Below are positions 18,589 through 26,115 of a DNA stretch of 64,000 nt, piece by piece. The DNA lies in the NCBI RefSeq assembly GCF_018139685.1, contig NZ_JAGSPN010000001.1:186001-250000 (forward strand), given 5' to 3'. The notes beneath the pieces were generated by a model. It worked only from the letters and a program-made list of their open reading frames with translations, ran no database searches and was not told the origin of the DNA. The translations under genes and the position numbers were made by a program. Position 1 is the first letter of the stretch, and each line of letters begins with the position of its first letter. The DNA comes from Cognatundibacterium luofuense. GTDB lineage: Bacteria > Pseudomonadota > Gammaproteobacteria > Burkholderiales > Burkholderiaceae_D.

Positions 18589-19124
18589 TCAGTCTGCAAA
18601 AACAAATGATCGCCACGCTGCTGGCGCTGTTCCTGACGGGTATTGCAAGCGCACAGAACTTGCCGCCCGCGACCTCAAAAGCTACAACCGGCATTCAGGA
18701 ATTTACAACAGATGGCTGCAGCCTGTTTCCTGACCGTGCACCGGGCGGCACACCGGACTGGTGTGATTGCTGTGTGCAGCACGATGTCGCGTACTGGCGC
18801 GGTGGTACGGAAGAAGAGCGCCTGCAAGCCGATATCGCTTTGCGTGAGTGCGTACAAAACAAATCCGGCAGTCCGCAACTGGCGCAGATGATGTACAACG
18901 GTGTGCGCGTTGGTGGCGATGCGGCGCTGAATACGACTTTCCGCTGGGGTTATGGCTGGTCTTACGGTCGCGGTTATCGTGCACTGAGTGCTGAAGAGCA
19001 GCAACAGGCAACGCAGGCGATGGTGCGTTACCTGAAACAGCATACGGCGCTGCAATGTCCTTCGCAGGCCAGTGGATTACCGGCTTTGTTTTCCAAAAGT
19101 GAGAAAAATGAATACGGCAAATGA
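18585..19124 (+). CDS. Secreted phospholipase A2-like protein
   Basis: This 179-residue protein has a signal peptide (cleavage near IASA, residue 23). It carries TTDGCSLFPD followed by the motif CDCCVQHDVAYW (Cys62, Cys63, His66, Asp67). CCxxHDxxY is the calcium-dependent phospholipase A2 catalytic signature, with His/Asp catalysis and disulphide-bonding Cys pairs. A periplasmic or secreted lipase is the best reading, although bacterial members of this fold are poorly studied. The gene overlaps the upstream acetyltransferase by four bases and the downstream HAD gene by 17 bases, suggesting a tight operon. Confidence 0.7.
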   Translation: MISLQKQMIATLLALFLTGIASAQNLPPATSKATTGIQEFTTDGCSLFPDRAPGGTPDWCDCCVQHDVAYWRGGTEEERLQADIALRECVQNKSGSPQLAQMMYNGVRVGGDAALNTTFRWGYGWSYGRGYRALSAEEQQQATQAMVRYLKQHTALQCPSQASGLPALFSKSEKNEYGK

Positions 19125-19728
19125 TGCGCGCAGCCAGAACCCTTGCCTGTGTTTTGATCTCGGTGGCGTACTGATTCGCAATGCTGTGTTCACCGGCTTA
19201 CCGGCCTTGTTACCAGCCGGACAGGATCTCAGTGTATTGCGCCAGCGCTGGCTGCATTCCACCGTGATACGCCGCTTTGAGTCAGGCTTATGCAGTGCTG
19301 ATGAATTTGCACAGGCATTTGTGCAGGAGTGGGATTTGTCCATCAGCGCCAGTGAGTTCTTACAGGAATTTTACCGCTGGCCGGAAGGATTCTATGAAGG
19401 CGTGAACGAGACCCTGCAAGCCTTGCGACCGCATTATCAGCTCGCCTGTCTGAGTGATTCGAATAGTCTGCACTGGCAAAAATTTGCGGATTTGCTGTCT
19501 GTTTTCGATCCGGCGCTGTCTTCGCATCAGTTAGGCATCATGAAGCCGGATGTTGCGATATTTGAGGCGGCGGCTGTGCGTCTGCAAAGGGAGCCTCAGC
19601 AAATCTGGTTCTTTGATGATATGGAAGAAAACGTGATCACCGCGCGCTCTGCAGGCTGGCAGGCATGGCAGGTGCAGGGGTGGGACGGCACCCGCGCGCA
19701 ACTGGCAGCACTGGGTGTGCTGCTCTGA
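19108..19728 (+). CDS. HAD-superfamily hydrolase
   Basis: This 206-residue cytoplasmic phosphatase-like protein has the HAD motifs in order: CFDLGGVLI (nucleophile Asp), CLSDSN, the Lys in GIMKPD, and FFDDMEENV (acidic pair). It matches YihX/FMN-phosphatase-type HADs in length. Start 19108 (MNTANDARS) lies inside the end of the PLA2-like gene. The second Asp of the DxD motif is Gly (DLGGV), as in many YihX-type members. The substrate is not evident. Confidence 0.88.
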   Translation: MNTANDARSQNPCLCFDLGGVLIRNAVFTGLPALLPAGQDLSVLRQRWLHSTVIRRFESGLCSADEFAQAFVQEWDLSISASEFLQEFYRWPEGFYEGVNETLQALRPHYQLACLSDSNSLHWQKFADLLSVFDPALSSHQLGIMKPDVAIFEAAAVRLQREPQQIWFFDDMEENVITARSAGWQAWQVQGWDGTRAQLAALGVLL

Positions 19729-19743
19729 AAAAAAGGGGGAAAT

Positions 19744-20280
19744 ATGCCGGATCAGTTTCAGTTTGTCGCTGCAGCAGCGCAGCATCAGTCTGTGATCCTG
19801 CAACTGCAGCGCGACTATTTTGCGTGGGTCATGCATCACATAGAAAGCGATCTCGGTATTCGGCCCACGGATTTGCTCGGCATGACTGTGGATGCGTATG
19901 TACAGCAAATGCAGAAAGAACTCTGTGTGCATACACCACCGGAACACTGGTTTTATCTGATCCGGCACGGAGATCAGTTTATCGGCAACGGTGGTATGCG
20001 GCGCTTGCCGAACGGTGATTTTGAAATTAAACGTGTGTATTTACAAAGCACGTGGCGCGGAAAAGGTATCGCAGCAAGGCTGTTGCGCGATCTGATACAG
20101 CAGGCGCGCCAGCAGGATGCGCGCCGTATCTGTCTGGATACCGGCCCCTTCATGCATTCAGCACAAAGCCTGTACCGGCATCTGGGTTTTCAGCCATGTG
20201 CTGCTTATCCCGGTTCGGAAGTGCCTTCGATGCTGGCACCGCACTGGATGTTTATGCAGCTGGATTGCAGCAGCCGGTAA
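19744..20280 (+). CDS. GNAT N-acetyltransferase
   Basis: This 178-residue protein contains the GNAT core (GDFEIKRVYLQSTWRGKGIAARLLRDLIQQA) with acetyl-CoA loop R-G-K-G-I-A, and ends with a LYRHLGFQPC helix. AAGGGGG lies just before the ATG at 19744. The gene is 15 bases after the HAD gene, so co-transcription is likely. The substrate is unknown; small-molecule N-acetylation is typical for this subgroup. Confidence 0.88.
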   Translation: MPDQFQFVAAAAQHQSVILQLQRDYFAWVMHHIESDLGIRPTDLLGMTVDAYVQQMQKELCVHTPPEHWFYLIRHGDQFIGNGGMRRLPNGDFEIKRVYLQSTWRGKGIAARLLRDLIQQARQQDARRICLDTGPFMHSAQSLYRHLGFQPCAAYPGSEVPSMLAPHWMFMQLDCSSR

Positions 20281-20297
20281 CAGTATCGCCCAGTGAT

Positions 20298-20711
20298 TTA
20301 TTTTTCCTTCTGTACTGCCGGCAGTTTTTTATTTTCTAAATATTTTTCGATACTTTTATCCGCATCTTTATCCGTTGTATCGGCAGATTTACTGCACGCA
20401 GCAAGACACTGGCGCTCCTGTACATCGCATTGCTTCACATTTTCAGCGAGGCTTTTGCGGTAAACATCATTACGCTGCTGACGGGTTTCCTGTGTCGGTG
20501 TTGGCGGTAACTGGTTCGGATTTTTCGAAGGGTAACTGTCAGTTGCTTTCGGGATCAGCGGATCAATCACCGCTTTGGCATCCTGATCTGCTTCACGGGT
20601 GCATGCTTTTTTCTCTGAACTACATAAAGACTGGCAAACACTGCCCGCATAGCTGGTGGCAGATACCAGCAGAGTCAGGCTGGCGAAAAGAATATATATC
20701 CCTGATTTCAT
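20298..20711 (-). CDS. Secreted cysteine-containing hypothetical protein
   Basis: This 137-residue protein has a signal peptide (MKSGIYILFASLTLLVSATSYAG). The mature part has paired cysteines (VCQSLCSSEKKAC and QCDVQERQCLAAC), a central Pro/Thr-rich stretch and a Lys-rich tail ending PAVQKEK. The paired Cys-x3-Cys spacing suggests two disulphide-linked helices in the periplasm. Start 20711 is preceded by AAGGAA. No named family is recognised. It converges with the acetyltransferase upstream. Confidence 0.75.
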   Translation of the reverse strand: MKSGIYILFASLTLLVSATSYAGSVCQSLCSSEKKACTREADQDAKAVIDPLIPKATDSYPSKNPNQLPPTPTQETRQQRNDVYRKSLAENVKQCDVQERQCLAACSKSADTTDKDADKSIEKYLENKKLPAVQKEK

Positions 20712-20920
20712 CTTATTTCCTTCGCAGGTAACGGTGGCTGAGGCTGTGATTGTGCCGGTTTGCATCTTTTTCATGAAAATTAAAGCATTAAAGTGCAGAT
20801 TGTTCGGACTGCACGGGGTAATTTCCACCACTTTCGGCTAAGCAACTTCCACAATACGGCATGCAGAACAGGGCTGTTAAGCTGACTGTTTTTCTCAGGG
20901 CGGCAGTAAAAGCCGCAAAT

Positions 20921-21271
20921 ATGATGTTTTCCCTGTTCCTGAAATCGCTGCTGGGTGCCGCCGCTGTGCTGCTGATCAGTCTGGTTGCACGCACACGGTA
21001 TGTGTATCTGGCCGGACTGGTTCCCTTATTTCCAACATTTGCTTTGATCGCGCATGTTCTGGTGGCAACGGAGCGTGGTCCGTCCGCATTGCGTGAGACA
21101 GCGCTGTTCGGACTGGTGTCATTACTGCCTTATGGATTGTATTTGCTGACGGTGTTTTTAATGGCAGAGAAAGCTCGTTTGCCGTGGGTGCTGGGTACCG
21201 CGACGCTGGTCTGGGTATCAGCAGCTGGTTTATTGTTGTGGGTGTGGGCAGCGGTCAGGGGAACAGCCTGA
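20921..21271 (+). CDS. glpM: GlpM-family membrane protein
   Basis: This inner-membrane protein of about 116 residues matches E. coli GlpM closely in YLAGLVPLFPTFALIAHVLVATERGPSALR. About four membrane segments are present. GlpM has been linked to alginate production in Pseudomonas; its biochemical role is unclear. The ATG at 20921 gives a length near the E. coli protein, while the frame is open from 20861, so the start is uncertain. It is followed by the RiPP-like locus. Confidence 0.85.
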   Translation: MMFSLFLKSLLGAAAVLLISLVARTRYVYLAGLVPLFPTFALIAHVLVATERGPSALRETALFGLVSLLPYGLYLLTVFLMAEKARLPWVLGTATLVWVSAAGLLLWVWAAVRGTA

Positions 21272-21554
21272 ATCTGATTTAAAAGAAATAAGGGAAACTA
21301 AGATTCCAATTCATGGAAAGGTTTCTTTGTTGAAATGATGCGTATTTCATATTTATCGTACTTGTTTCCCGCATGGCTGAGTGGCAAGAATCGCTATACG
21401 ATGTTTCTCACTGGGCATGCCTTCACATGCCTTATAAAGAATCGGTGAAATGGTTCACCGGTACCCGGTCAGGTTTCTGCAATACCAAACGATACAACCG
21501 GGGAAAAAGCTGCATCCGCAGCGATACATTGACGATAAAAAAGCGAGACACGAC

Positions 21555-21710
21555 ATGACCAAGCAAACTTTTGAAGTACAAGAACTGGAATCCCGTTTTG
21601 AAATGGAAATGGTTGCAATGCCTGACGGCGCGATGATCGACACTTCCGGTGCCGAAATGTCTGCAGCAAAAGGTTCTTCCTCTTGCACATCAACTTGCTC
21701 TCCGAACTAA
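21555..21710 (+). CDS. Candidate RiPP precursor peptide (51 residues)
   Basis: This 51-residue peptide starts MTKQTFEVQELESRFEMEM and ends GSSSCTSTCSPN. The acidic, helical N-terminal half with an ELESRFEME segment looks like a leader. The last 11-12 residues, with Ser/Thr and two Cys (44 and 48) after Lys39-Gly40, look like a modifiable core. Such leader/core partition is typical of ribosomally made, post-translationally modified peptides. A weak GCGAG site precedes the ATG. A terminator-like hairpin lies 95 bases downstream, before the protease gene, so precursor mRNA could exceed enzyme mRNA. The chemistry of modification is unknown, because no dehydratase, cyclase or radical-SAM gene is adjacent. 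Confidence 0.7.
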   Translation: MTKQTFEVQELESRFEMEMVAMPDGAMIDTSGAEMSAAKGSSSCTSTCSPN

Positions 21711-21804
21711 TTCAGCAAAGGGCTATGTGGCGCTCGGTGAACCTGATTTTTGTTGATATTCAATAAAAATGGCACCGGACTACGTGGCTTTATTTCGCTG
21801 AATC

Positions 21805-21832
21805 CTGACCCGGCATCCGCCGGGTCAGTTTT
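21805..21832 (+). terminator. Terminator or attenuator between precursor and M50 protease genes
   Basis: CTGACCCGGC (21805-21814) and GCCGGGTCAG (21819-21828) form a ten-pair stem with a four-base loop, followed by TTTTAT. Partial termination here would favour precursor over enzymes, a common layout in peptide-natural-product operons. No separate promoter is clear between the hairpin and the protease start at 21919. Confidence 0.75.
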
Positions 21833-21918
21833 ATCTGAACGCAGATCAACGGGTTTCCGATCATGCCGGATTGGTGAATACCTGTCCGCAACGGTACGCG
21901 TTACGGAGGCGGGTATTC

Positions 21919-23100
21919 ATGTCAATCTATACCGGGCAGTTACAAAGCAGTGTTCCCGCGCTGAGACCGGATCTGGAATTCCAGAATGCATCTGAACTCG
22001 GCCATCCCGACAAAATGATGGTCATTGCCGGGCAACGCTATTTTCTCGCAGATCATGCGACCGTCAGCTTATTACGCTTGTTGCAGCAACCTCAATCCAG
22101 TTACGAAGCGCTGGCGGAAATCATGCAGCAGCAGTATGCGATCCCGTGTGATGCGACATCTTTACAGCAACAGATTCTGGCTTTACCCGCTGGCTTATGG
22201 ACCGACAGCCCGGTCCGGCATCCGTTCTGGCTGCGCTGGCATTTTTTACCGGCGGACTGGGTACGTTTACTGAGTCGCCTCTTTCAGTTTTTTTTTCTGG
22301 TTCCGGTTGCTGCATTTTTGTTAATCAGTTTTTTAATATGCAGTGGCTATCTTCTTTTTTCACACTGGACAGGACATGGTGCGGACTGGCACCAGACCCA
22401 GTGGGGAACCGCACTGGCACTGGGACTGACCGGTACCTTACTGCATGAATTCGGCCACTGCAGTGCGGCACAGCGCTTTGGCGGCAGGCAACAGGGCATA
22501 GGCATAGGTTTGTACTGGTTCTGGCCTGTGTTTTATGCCGAAGTCCACGATGCGTGGCGTTTAAGCCGCTGGCAGCGTGTGGTAGTGGATGCCGGTGGAT
22601 TGTATCTGCAAGCGGTTTATGTGCTGGGTCTCAGTCTCTGGTATCTGCAAAGCAGCGACGCCACTGTATTCGCTGCGATCTGGATTTCTGCAACGATGAT
22701 GCTGAACACTTTAAATCCGGTGATGAAATTTGATGGTTACTGGATATTGTCCGATGCGCTGAAGTTACCGAACCTGCATCAGCAATTATTGCAGGAAAGC
22801 CGGCGCTGGGTACAAAGTCTGCGGCCGGGGTCCGGCGTACAGCCACCATCAGGAAAAATGCGTCTCAGCCTGCTCGCGTTCACGGCACTGGCTTTACTGT
22901 TTTTCGGAAATTTGCTGCTGTTCTACGGCAATATGAGCGGCATTCAGGCTGCGGCACTGACACAGGCGCTGTTGCAACCGGTTTTGCCGTGGATGTCTGC
23001 CGGCGGTCATGGTTTGCTGCTGATAGTGCTGTGTGTCATTGCACTGATGACTGCACTGCGCCTGGCGCGCAGCATCATTTCTGTTGTGAGGGAATCATGA
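21919..23100 (+). CDS. M50-family membrane metalloprotease with PqqD-like N-terminal domain
   Basis: The ATG at 21919 has GGAGG at 21905-21909. The 393-residue protein begins with a roughly 90-residue PqqD-like winged-helix region (VIAGQRYFLADHATVSLLRLL...), a fold that often binds RiPP leader peptides. Membrane segments follow, with the zinc motif HEFGH (176-180) and the third-ligand segment NPVMKFDGYW (266-275) typical of M50 site-2-type proteases such as YydH. About six or seven membrane helices are present. It could cleave the leader inside the membrane or help export. It overlaps the next gene by four bases. Confidence 0.85.
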   Translation: MSIYTGQLQSSVPALRPDLEFQNASELGHPDKMMVIAGQRYFLADHATVSLLRLLQQPQSSYEALAEIMQQQYAIPCDATSLQQQILALPAGLWTDSPVRHPFWLRWHFLPADWVRLLSRLFQFFFLVPVAAFLLISFLICSGYLLFSHWTGHGADWHQTQWGTALALGLTGTLLHEFGHCSAAQRFGGRQQGIGIGLYWFWPVFYAEVHDAWRLSRWQRVVVDAGGLYLQAVYVLGLSLWYLQSSDATVFAAIWISATMMLNTLNPVMKFDGYWILSDALKLPNLHQQLLQESRRWVQSLRPGSGVQPPSGKMRLSLLAFTALALLFFGNLLLFYGNMSGIQAAALTQALLQPVLPWMSAGGHGLLLIVLCVIALMTALRLARSIISVVRES

Positions 23101-23822
23101 GCCGCCACGTGCAATGGATGCCGGTATTCAGTGAGCAAGTCAGTGAGGCCGGACCTGCGCTGATGATCGCCAGTTCTACAAGCCGCTTATGGCGCTGGCT
23201 GGTGGAAACCAGGCCGGCCGTGACTGTGATCGGCAGTCAGTTATGGGAAGAAAAAGATAACGGCGCGCTGGCTGAACGGATGATGCGTCCCGCTACGTTT
23301 ATCCGCAGTCTGCAGGGAAAAACCGGATTACCAGCCACGGTGATTGTTTTGCAGGACCAGTTAAACGGCAGCGGGCCTTCATTCATTCCGTGGCAGGACG
23401 GATCGCGTGAACTGATGTTGTCTGCCATCGATTTTTTATTATTTCAGCGATTCCGGCCACCGGTATTTCGCATCTCCGCCGCTATTTCTGAGCGCCTGAC
23501 GCTGCAGCCGGTTGATATGACCTTGCCAGCTTTTCAGCCGGACCGGTTTCAGTTGTATGCCGATACAGTGTACAGCGCGGTGATGGATGAAATCAGTCTG
23601 CCTTTGCCTGACTGGGAGGCGGAACAGACCTTTGCCTGCAAACATCCGCAGCAATTACAAACGCTGCTGGCGGATGAAATGCGTTTGCTGGAATGCGTGT
23701 TACGTGAAGCTTTGCTGCAGCAGGATGATCCTGTGCATCAGGCTTTATTGCAGACACTGCAACTGAAGCAAGCCCGTGGCACGGCGCAGGCAGCACCGGC
23801 TGTCAGATCAGATCATACATAA
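23097..23822 (+). CDS. Unknown protein in the RiPP-like operon
   Basis: This 241-residue soluble protein starts MSRHVQWMPVFSEQVSEAGPALMIASSTSRLWRW at the ATG overlapping the protease stop (ATGA). It has no clear membrane segment or signal peptide and no catalytic motif that I recognise. It is rich in Leu and Gln near the C-terminus (LLADEMRLLECVLREALLQQDD), suggesting helices. Its position between the protease and acyltransferase genes, with coupled translation, indicates a shared task; a tailoring enzyme or scaffold is possible. No function is assigned. Confidence 0.75.
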   Translation: MSRHVQWMPVFSEQVSEAGPALMIASSTSRLWRWLVETRPAVTVIGSQLWEEKDNGALAERMMRPATFIRSLQGKTGLPATVIVLQDQLNGSGPSFIPWQDGSRELMLSAIDFLLFQRFRPPVFRISAAISERLTLQPVDMTLPAFQPDRFQLYADTVYSAVMDEISLPLPDWEAEQTFACKHPQQLQTLLADEMRLLECVLREALLQQDDPVHQALLQTLQLKQARGTAQAAPAVRSDHT

Positions 23823-23836
23823 CCGGAGACAGCACT

Positions 23837-24802
23837 ATGCAGAACACGCTTTTGTCTGCTGTTCAGGCAAGCGCTTTGCGGCTTGCCTACCGCGCAGCGC
23901 ACCATTTACCGCAGATTGAGCCATTTTTTCCGGAAAAATGGCAGCTGGGCCGGTTTTTACAGCAAACGATTCCGGCGTCCGTACAGGCAATGCTGCCGGC
24001 AGATCACTGGTATCGCAAAGTGCAGCGCGCCCGTTTGCAGAGTGATTTACTACGGCGTTATGCAGCATTATTTCCCCGCCGCGACTGGCGACCGATGATA
24101 CAGACCAGCGGTGCTGTCAGCTGGGAATGGATAGCCGCTCAGCAGCGTCCGGTGATGATTGTTACGCCGCATTTCGGTAGTTTTGCATTCGGTAGTCTGG
24201 CGCTGGCGCAGAGTCTGCCGGAAAAGACGATCAATATTTTTTACGATGATCCGGCCGACAATGCCGGCAACGCTGTTTTCTTCGATTTGCTGACTTCGCA
24301 GCCGAATATCAATGTGCTGTACAACAATCCGCGCGGTCTGGCGAAAGCAGTTCGTGCGCTGAAACAGGGGCAGATTCTGACCATGTTTCCCGATGTTTAT
24401 CAGGATATCCGGCAAACCGGTTTTGTTCCGTTTCTGGACCGTTACTTACGGGTGATGCCGGGAACCGCCTATCTGGCACGTAAAAATCAGGCCATGATCA
24501 TTCCGGCTTACAGCTGGCCCTCGGAACAATTTGGTGCGCACATCTGGCTTGATCAGCCGGTATTGCCGGAAGACTTGGCCTGCGCAGACGAACGTCAGCA
24601 TGAATTTGCGATCATGTGTGCATTGTTTCGCTCCGTGTCTGAACGGGTGCGGCAGCAGCCGGAATACTGGCATTACTGGGAAAGACTGGCGCAGATTTCG
24701 CACGAAATGCCCGGACAGACCGCGGCCGACAAGATCCGCGCAAGGGTGCAGCGCATACCGGCGCTGGTACAGCAGTTTCCCGAATTGCAGCAAATACTCT
24801 GA
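23837..24802 (+). CDS. Divergent LpxL/HtrB-like acyltransferase
   Basis: This 321-residue protein has the layout of lysophospholipid/lipid A acyltransferases: VMIVTPHFGSFAFGSLALA (His112), YNNPRGLAKAVRALKQGQILTMFPDVYQD (around 162-190) and FLDRYLRVMPGTAYLARK. Family members carry HxxxxD/E, but here the position five after His112 is Ala, so either the acidic residue has moved or activity differs. The classical N-terminal membrane anchor is weak. GGAG precedes the ATG, 14 bases after the unknown gene. In this operon a lipid transfer to the peptide is an attractive inference, not shown. Confidence 0.65.
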   Translation: MQNTLLSAVQASALRLAYRAAHHLPQIEPFFPEKWQLGRFLQQTIPASVQAMLPADHWYRKVQRARLQSDLLRRYAALFPRRDWRPMIQTSGAVSWEWIAAQQRPVMIVTPHFGSFAFGSLALAQSLPEKTINIFYDDPADNAGNAVFFDLLTSQPNINVLYNNPRGLAKAVRALKQGQILTMFPDVYQDIRQTGFVPFLDRYLRVMPGTAYLARKNQAMIIPAYSWPSEQFGAHIWLDQPVLPEDLACADERQHEFAIMCALFRSVSERVRQQPEYWHYWERLAQISHEMPGQTAADKIRARVQRIPALVQQFPELQQIL

Positions 24803-24956
24803 TCTGTTGCATGCGGGGAACATTGCATTCATCCGCAGTGGCAGCATGCCGCCCCGCTGTTCTCTGCAAGGGTTATACTGAGCAGATTGCTGCATGATCA
24901 CCAGCGCTCCGGCGGGTGGTCTGCAGCCGACTGAGCAAACTTTGTGGGGATACTGC

Positions 24957-26039
24957 ATGACTACCGTTTTTCTGAGTTCTACCCCGTTTGATCTGGCCGC
25001 GCATCGTAAAGAGATCGGCGACACCCTGAGTGCTGCCGGTCTGCATCCTGCGCTGACATTTCCGGATACGCCGGTATCCGAACGTTTGCGTCTGGTACGT
25101 ACTTCCAAAGTCTGTATCGTCATATTCGGCATGATGCTGGGCAATGTTGATCCGGATACCGGAAAATCGCTGGTGCAGCTGGAATACGAAGAAGCGCAAC
25201 TGTATTCAGTGCCGACGCTGGTGTTTCTGATGGATGAAGATGAACACTGGATACTGCCGAAACACGCTGATACCGGCCCTGCTGGATTGCGTCTCGCGGA
25301 TCTGAAAGCCCAGATCAGCCTGCAGCATGAAATCCGCTTTTTTGAATCCCGCGCTGATCTGACCAGCAAGATTGCCAACGAACTGAGCCGCTTGCTCGGC
25401 GTGAATATCCCGCTGCCGGACAGTGTGCTGAATGCGCCATCGGCATACGCCGGTATGCAGCAAAGTCTGTCGTCCGCTCCGCCGGTTGCCCCTGCTGTCA
25501 CTGCGCCGGCTACGGTAGCTGCTTCTGCACCGGTCACACCAGCGCCAGTCGCGGCTCCGGCACCTGCTCCCGTCGCTGCCCCCGCACCTGCAGCGCCTCC
25601 GGCGGCTGTTGTAACGCCGGTAGCTGCAACGCCACCAGTACCGCCAGTACCGCCAGCGGTACCAGCGCAGCCGGTTGCCGAACCTGTTTCAGCATCTGTT
25701 TCTGCCCCGACTCCTGCGCCTGCAGTTGCCGACAGCAAACCGGTGGCAGAACCGGAAAAACCGGCTGCCCGTGGCAAGGTCCAGCGTTACGATCTGACCG
25801 GCCCGCGTTATATGTTCTTCCGTGAAAAAGTACAACCGGCGCTGACAATTCCTGTGCACGATGTCTTGCTGAAAGAAGTGCTGGAATATCTGCTGGTCAG
25901 CAATACCATGCCCGCTGCTTCTGCGATGGCGAAAGGTGCGAATCTGGAACTGGAAGATGCAATTGAAATCGTTCGTCAGATTGAACTGATTCTGATGGAT
26001 ACGATACGCAGCCAGAAAAACGCGCCGAAAAAATCCTGA
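24957..26039 (+). CDS. DUF4062-domain protein with Pro/Ala-rich linker
   Basis: This 360-residue protein has an N-terminal DUF4062 domain (TTVFLSSTPFDLAAHRKEIGDTL... CIVIFGMMLGNV... QLEYEEAQLYSVPTLVFLMDED, about residues 1-150). A low-complexity Ala/Pro/Val linker follows (about 170-270), then a helical C-terminal domain (YMFFREKVQPALTIPVHDVLLKEVLEYLL...). DUF4062 has a TIR-like Rossmann fold and appears in defence and signalling proteins with varied effectors. GGGGAT precedes the start. It follows the acyltransferase by 154 bases with no obvious terminator, so it may belong to the same transcript. Function unknown. Confidence 0.8.
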   Translation: MTTVFLSSTPFDLAAHRKEIGDTLSAAGLHPALTFPDTPVSERLRLVRTSKVCIVIFGMMLGNVDPDTGKSLVQLEYEEAQLYSVPTLVFLMDEDEHWILPKHADTGPAGLRLADLKAQISLQHEIRFFESRADLTSKIANELSRLLGVNIPLPDSVLNAPSAYAGMQQSLSSAPPVAPAVTAPATVAASAPVTPAPVAAPAPAPVAAPAPAAPPAAVVTPVAATPPVPPVPPAVPAQPVAEPVSASVSAPTPAPAVADSKPVAEPEKPAARGKVQRYDLTGPRYMFFREKVQPALTIPVHDVLLKEVLEYLLVSNTMPAASAMAKGANLELEDAIEIVRQIELILMDTIRSQKNAPKKS

Positions 26040-26061
26040 CGCGGATGTTGCTGTACACATG

Positions 26062-26090
26062 AAAAAGCAGGCTGAGGCCTGCTTTTTTAT
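26062..26090. terminator. Bidirectional terminator
   Basis: AAAAGCAGGC (26063-26072) pairs with GCCTGCTTTT (26077-26086) around TGAG, with T-runs usable on both strands. It serves the DUF4062 gene and the convergent TPR gene. Confidence 0.9.
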
Positions 26091-26115
26091 TGCCGGATGA
26101 ATCGCATTGTCCGCA

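Noticed and set aside
21373-21558. 61-codon ORF overlapping the peptide start with an ATGA junction
   Set aside because: No ribosome binding site and composition unlike a protein; probably upstream leader of the peptide gene.
24446-25777. 443-codon minus-strand ORF rich in Gly/Ala/Thr
   Set aside because: Arises from the Pro/Ala-rich linker of the DUF4062 gene read in antisense.
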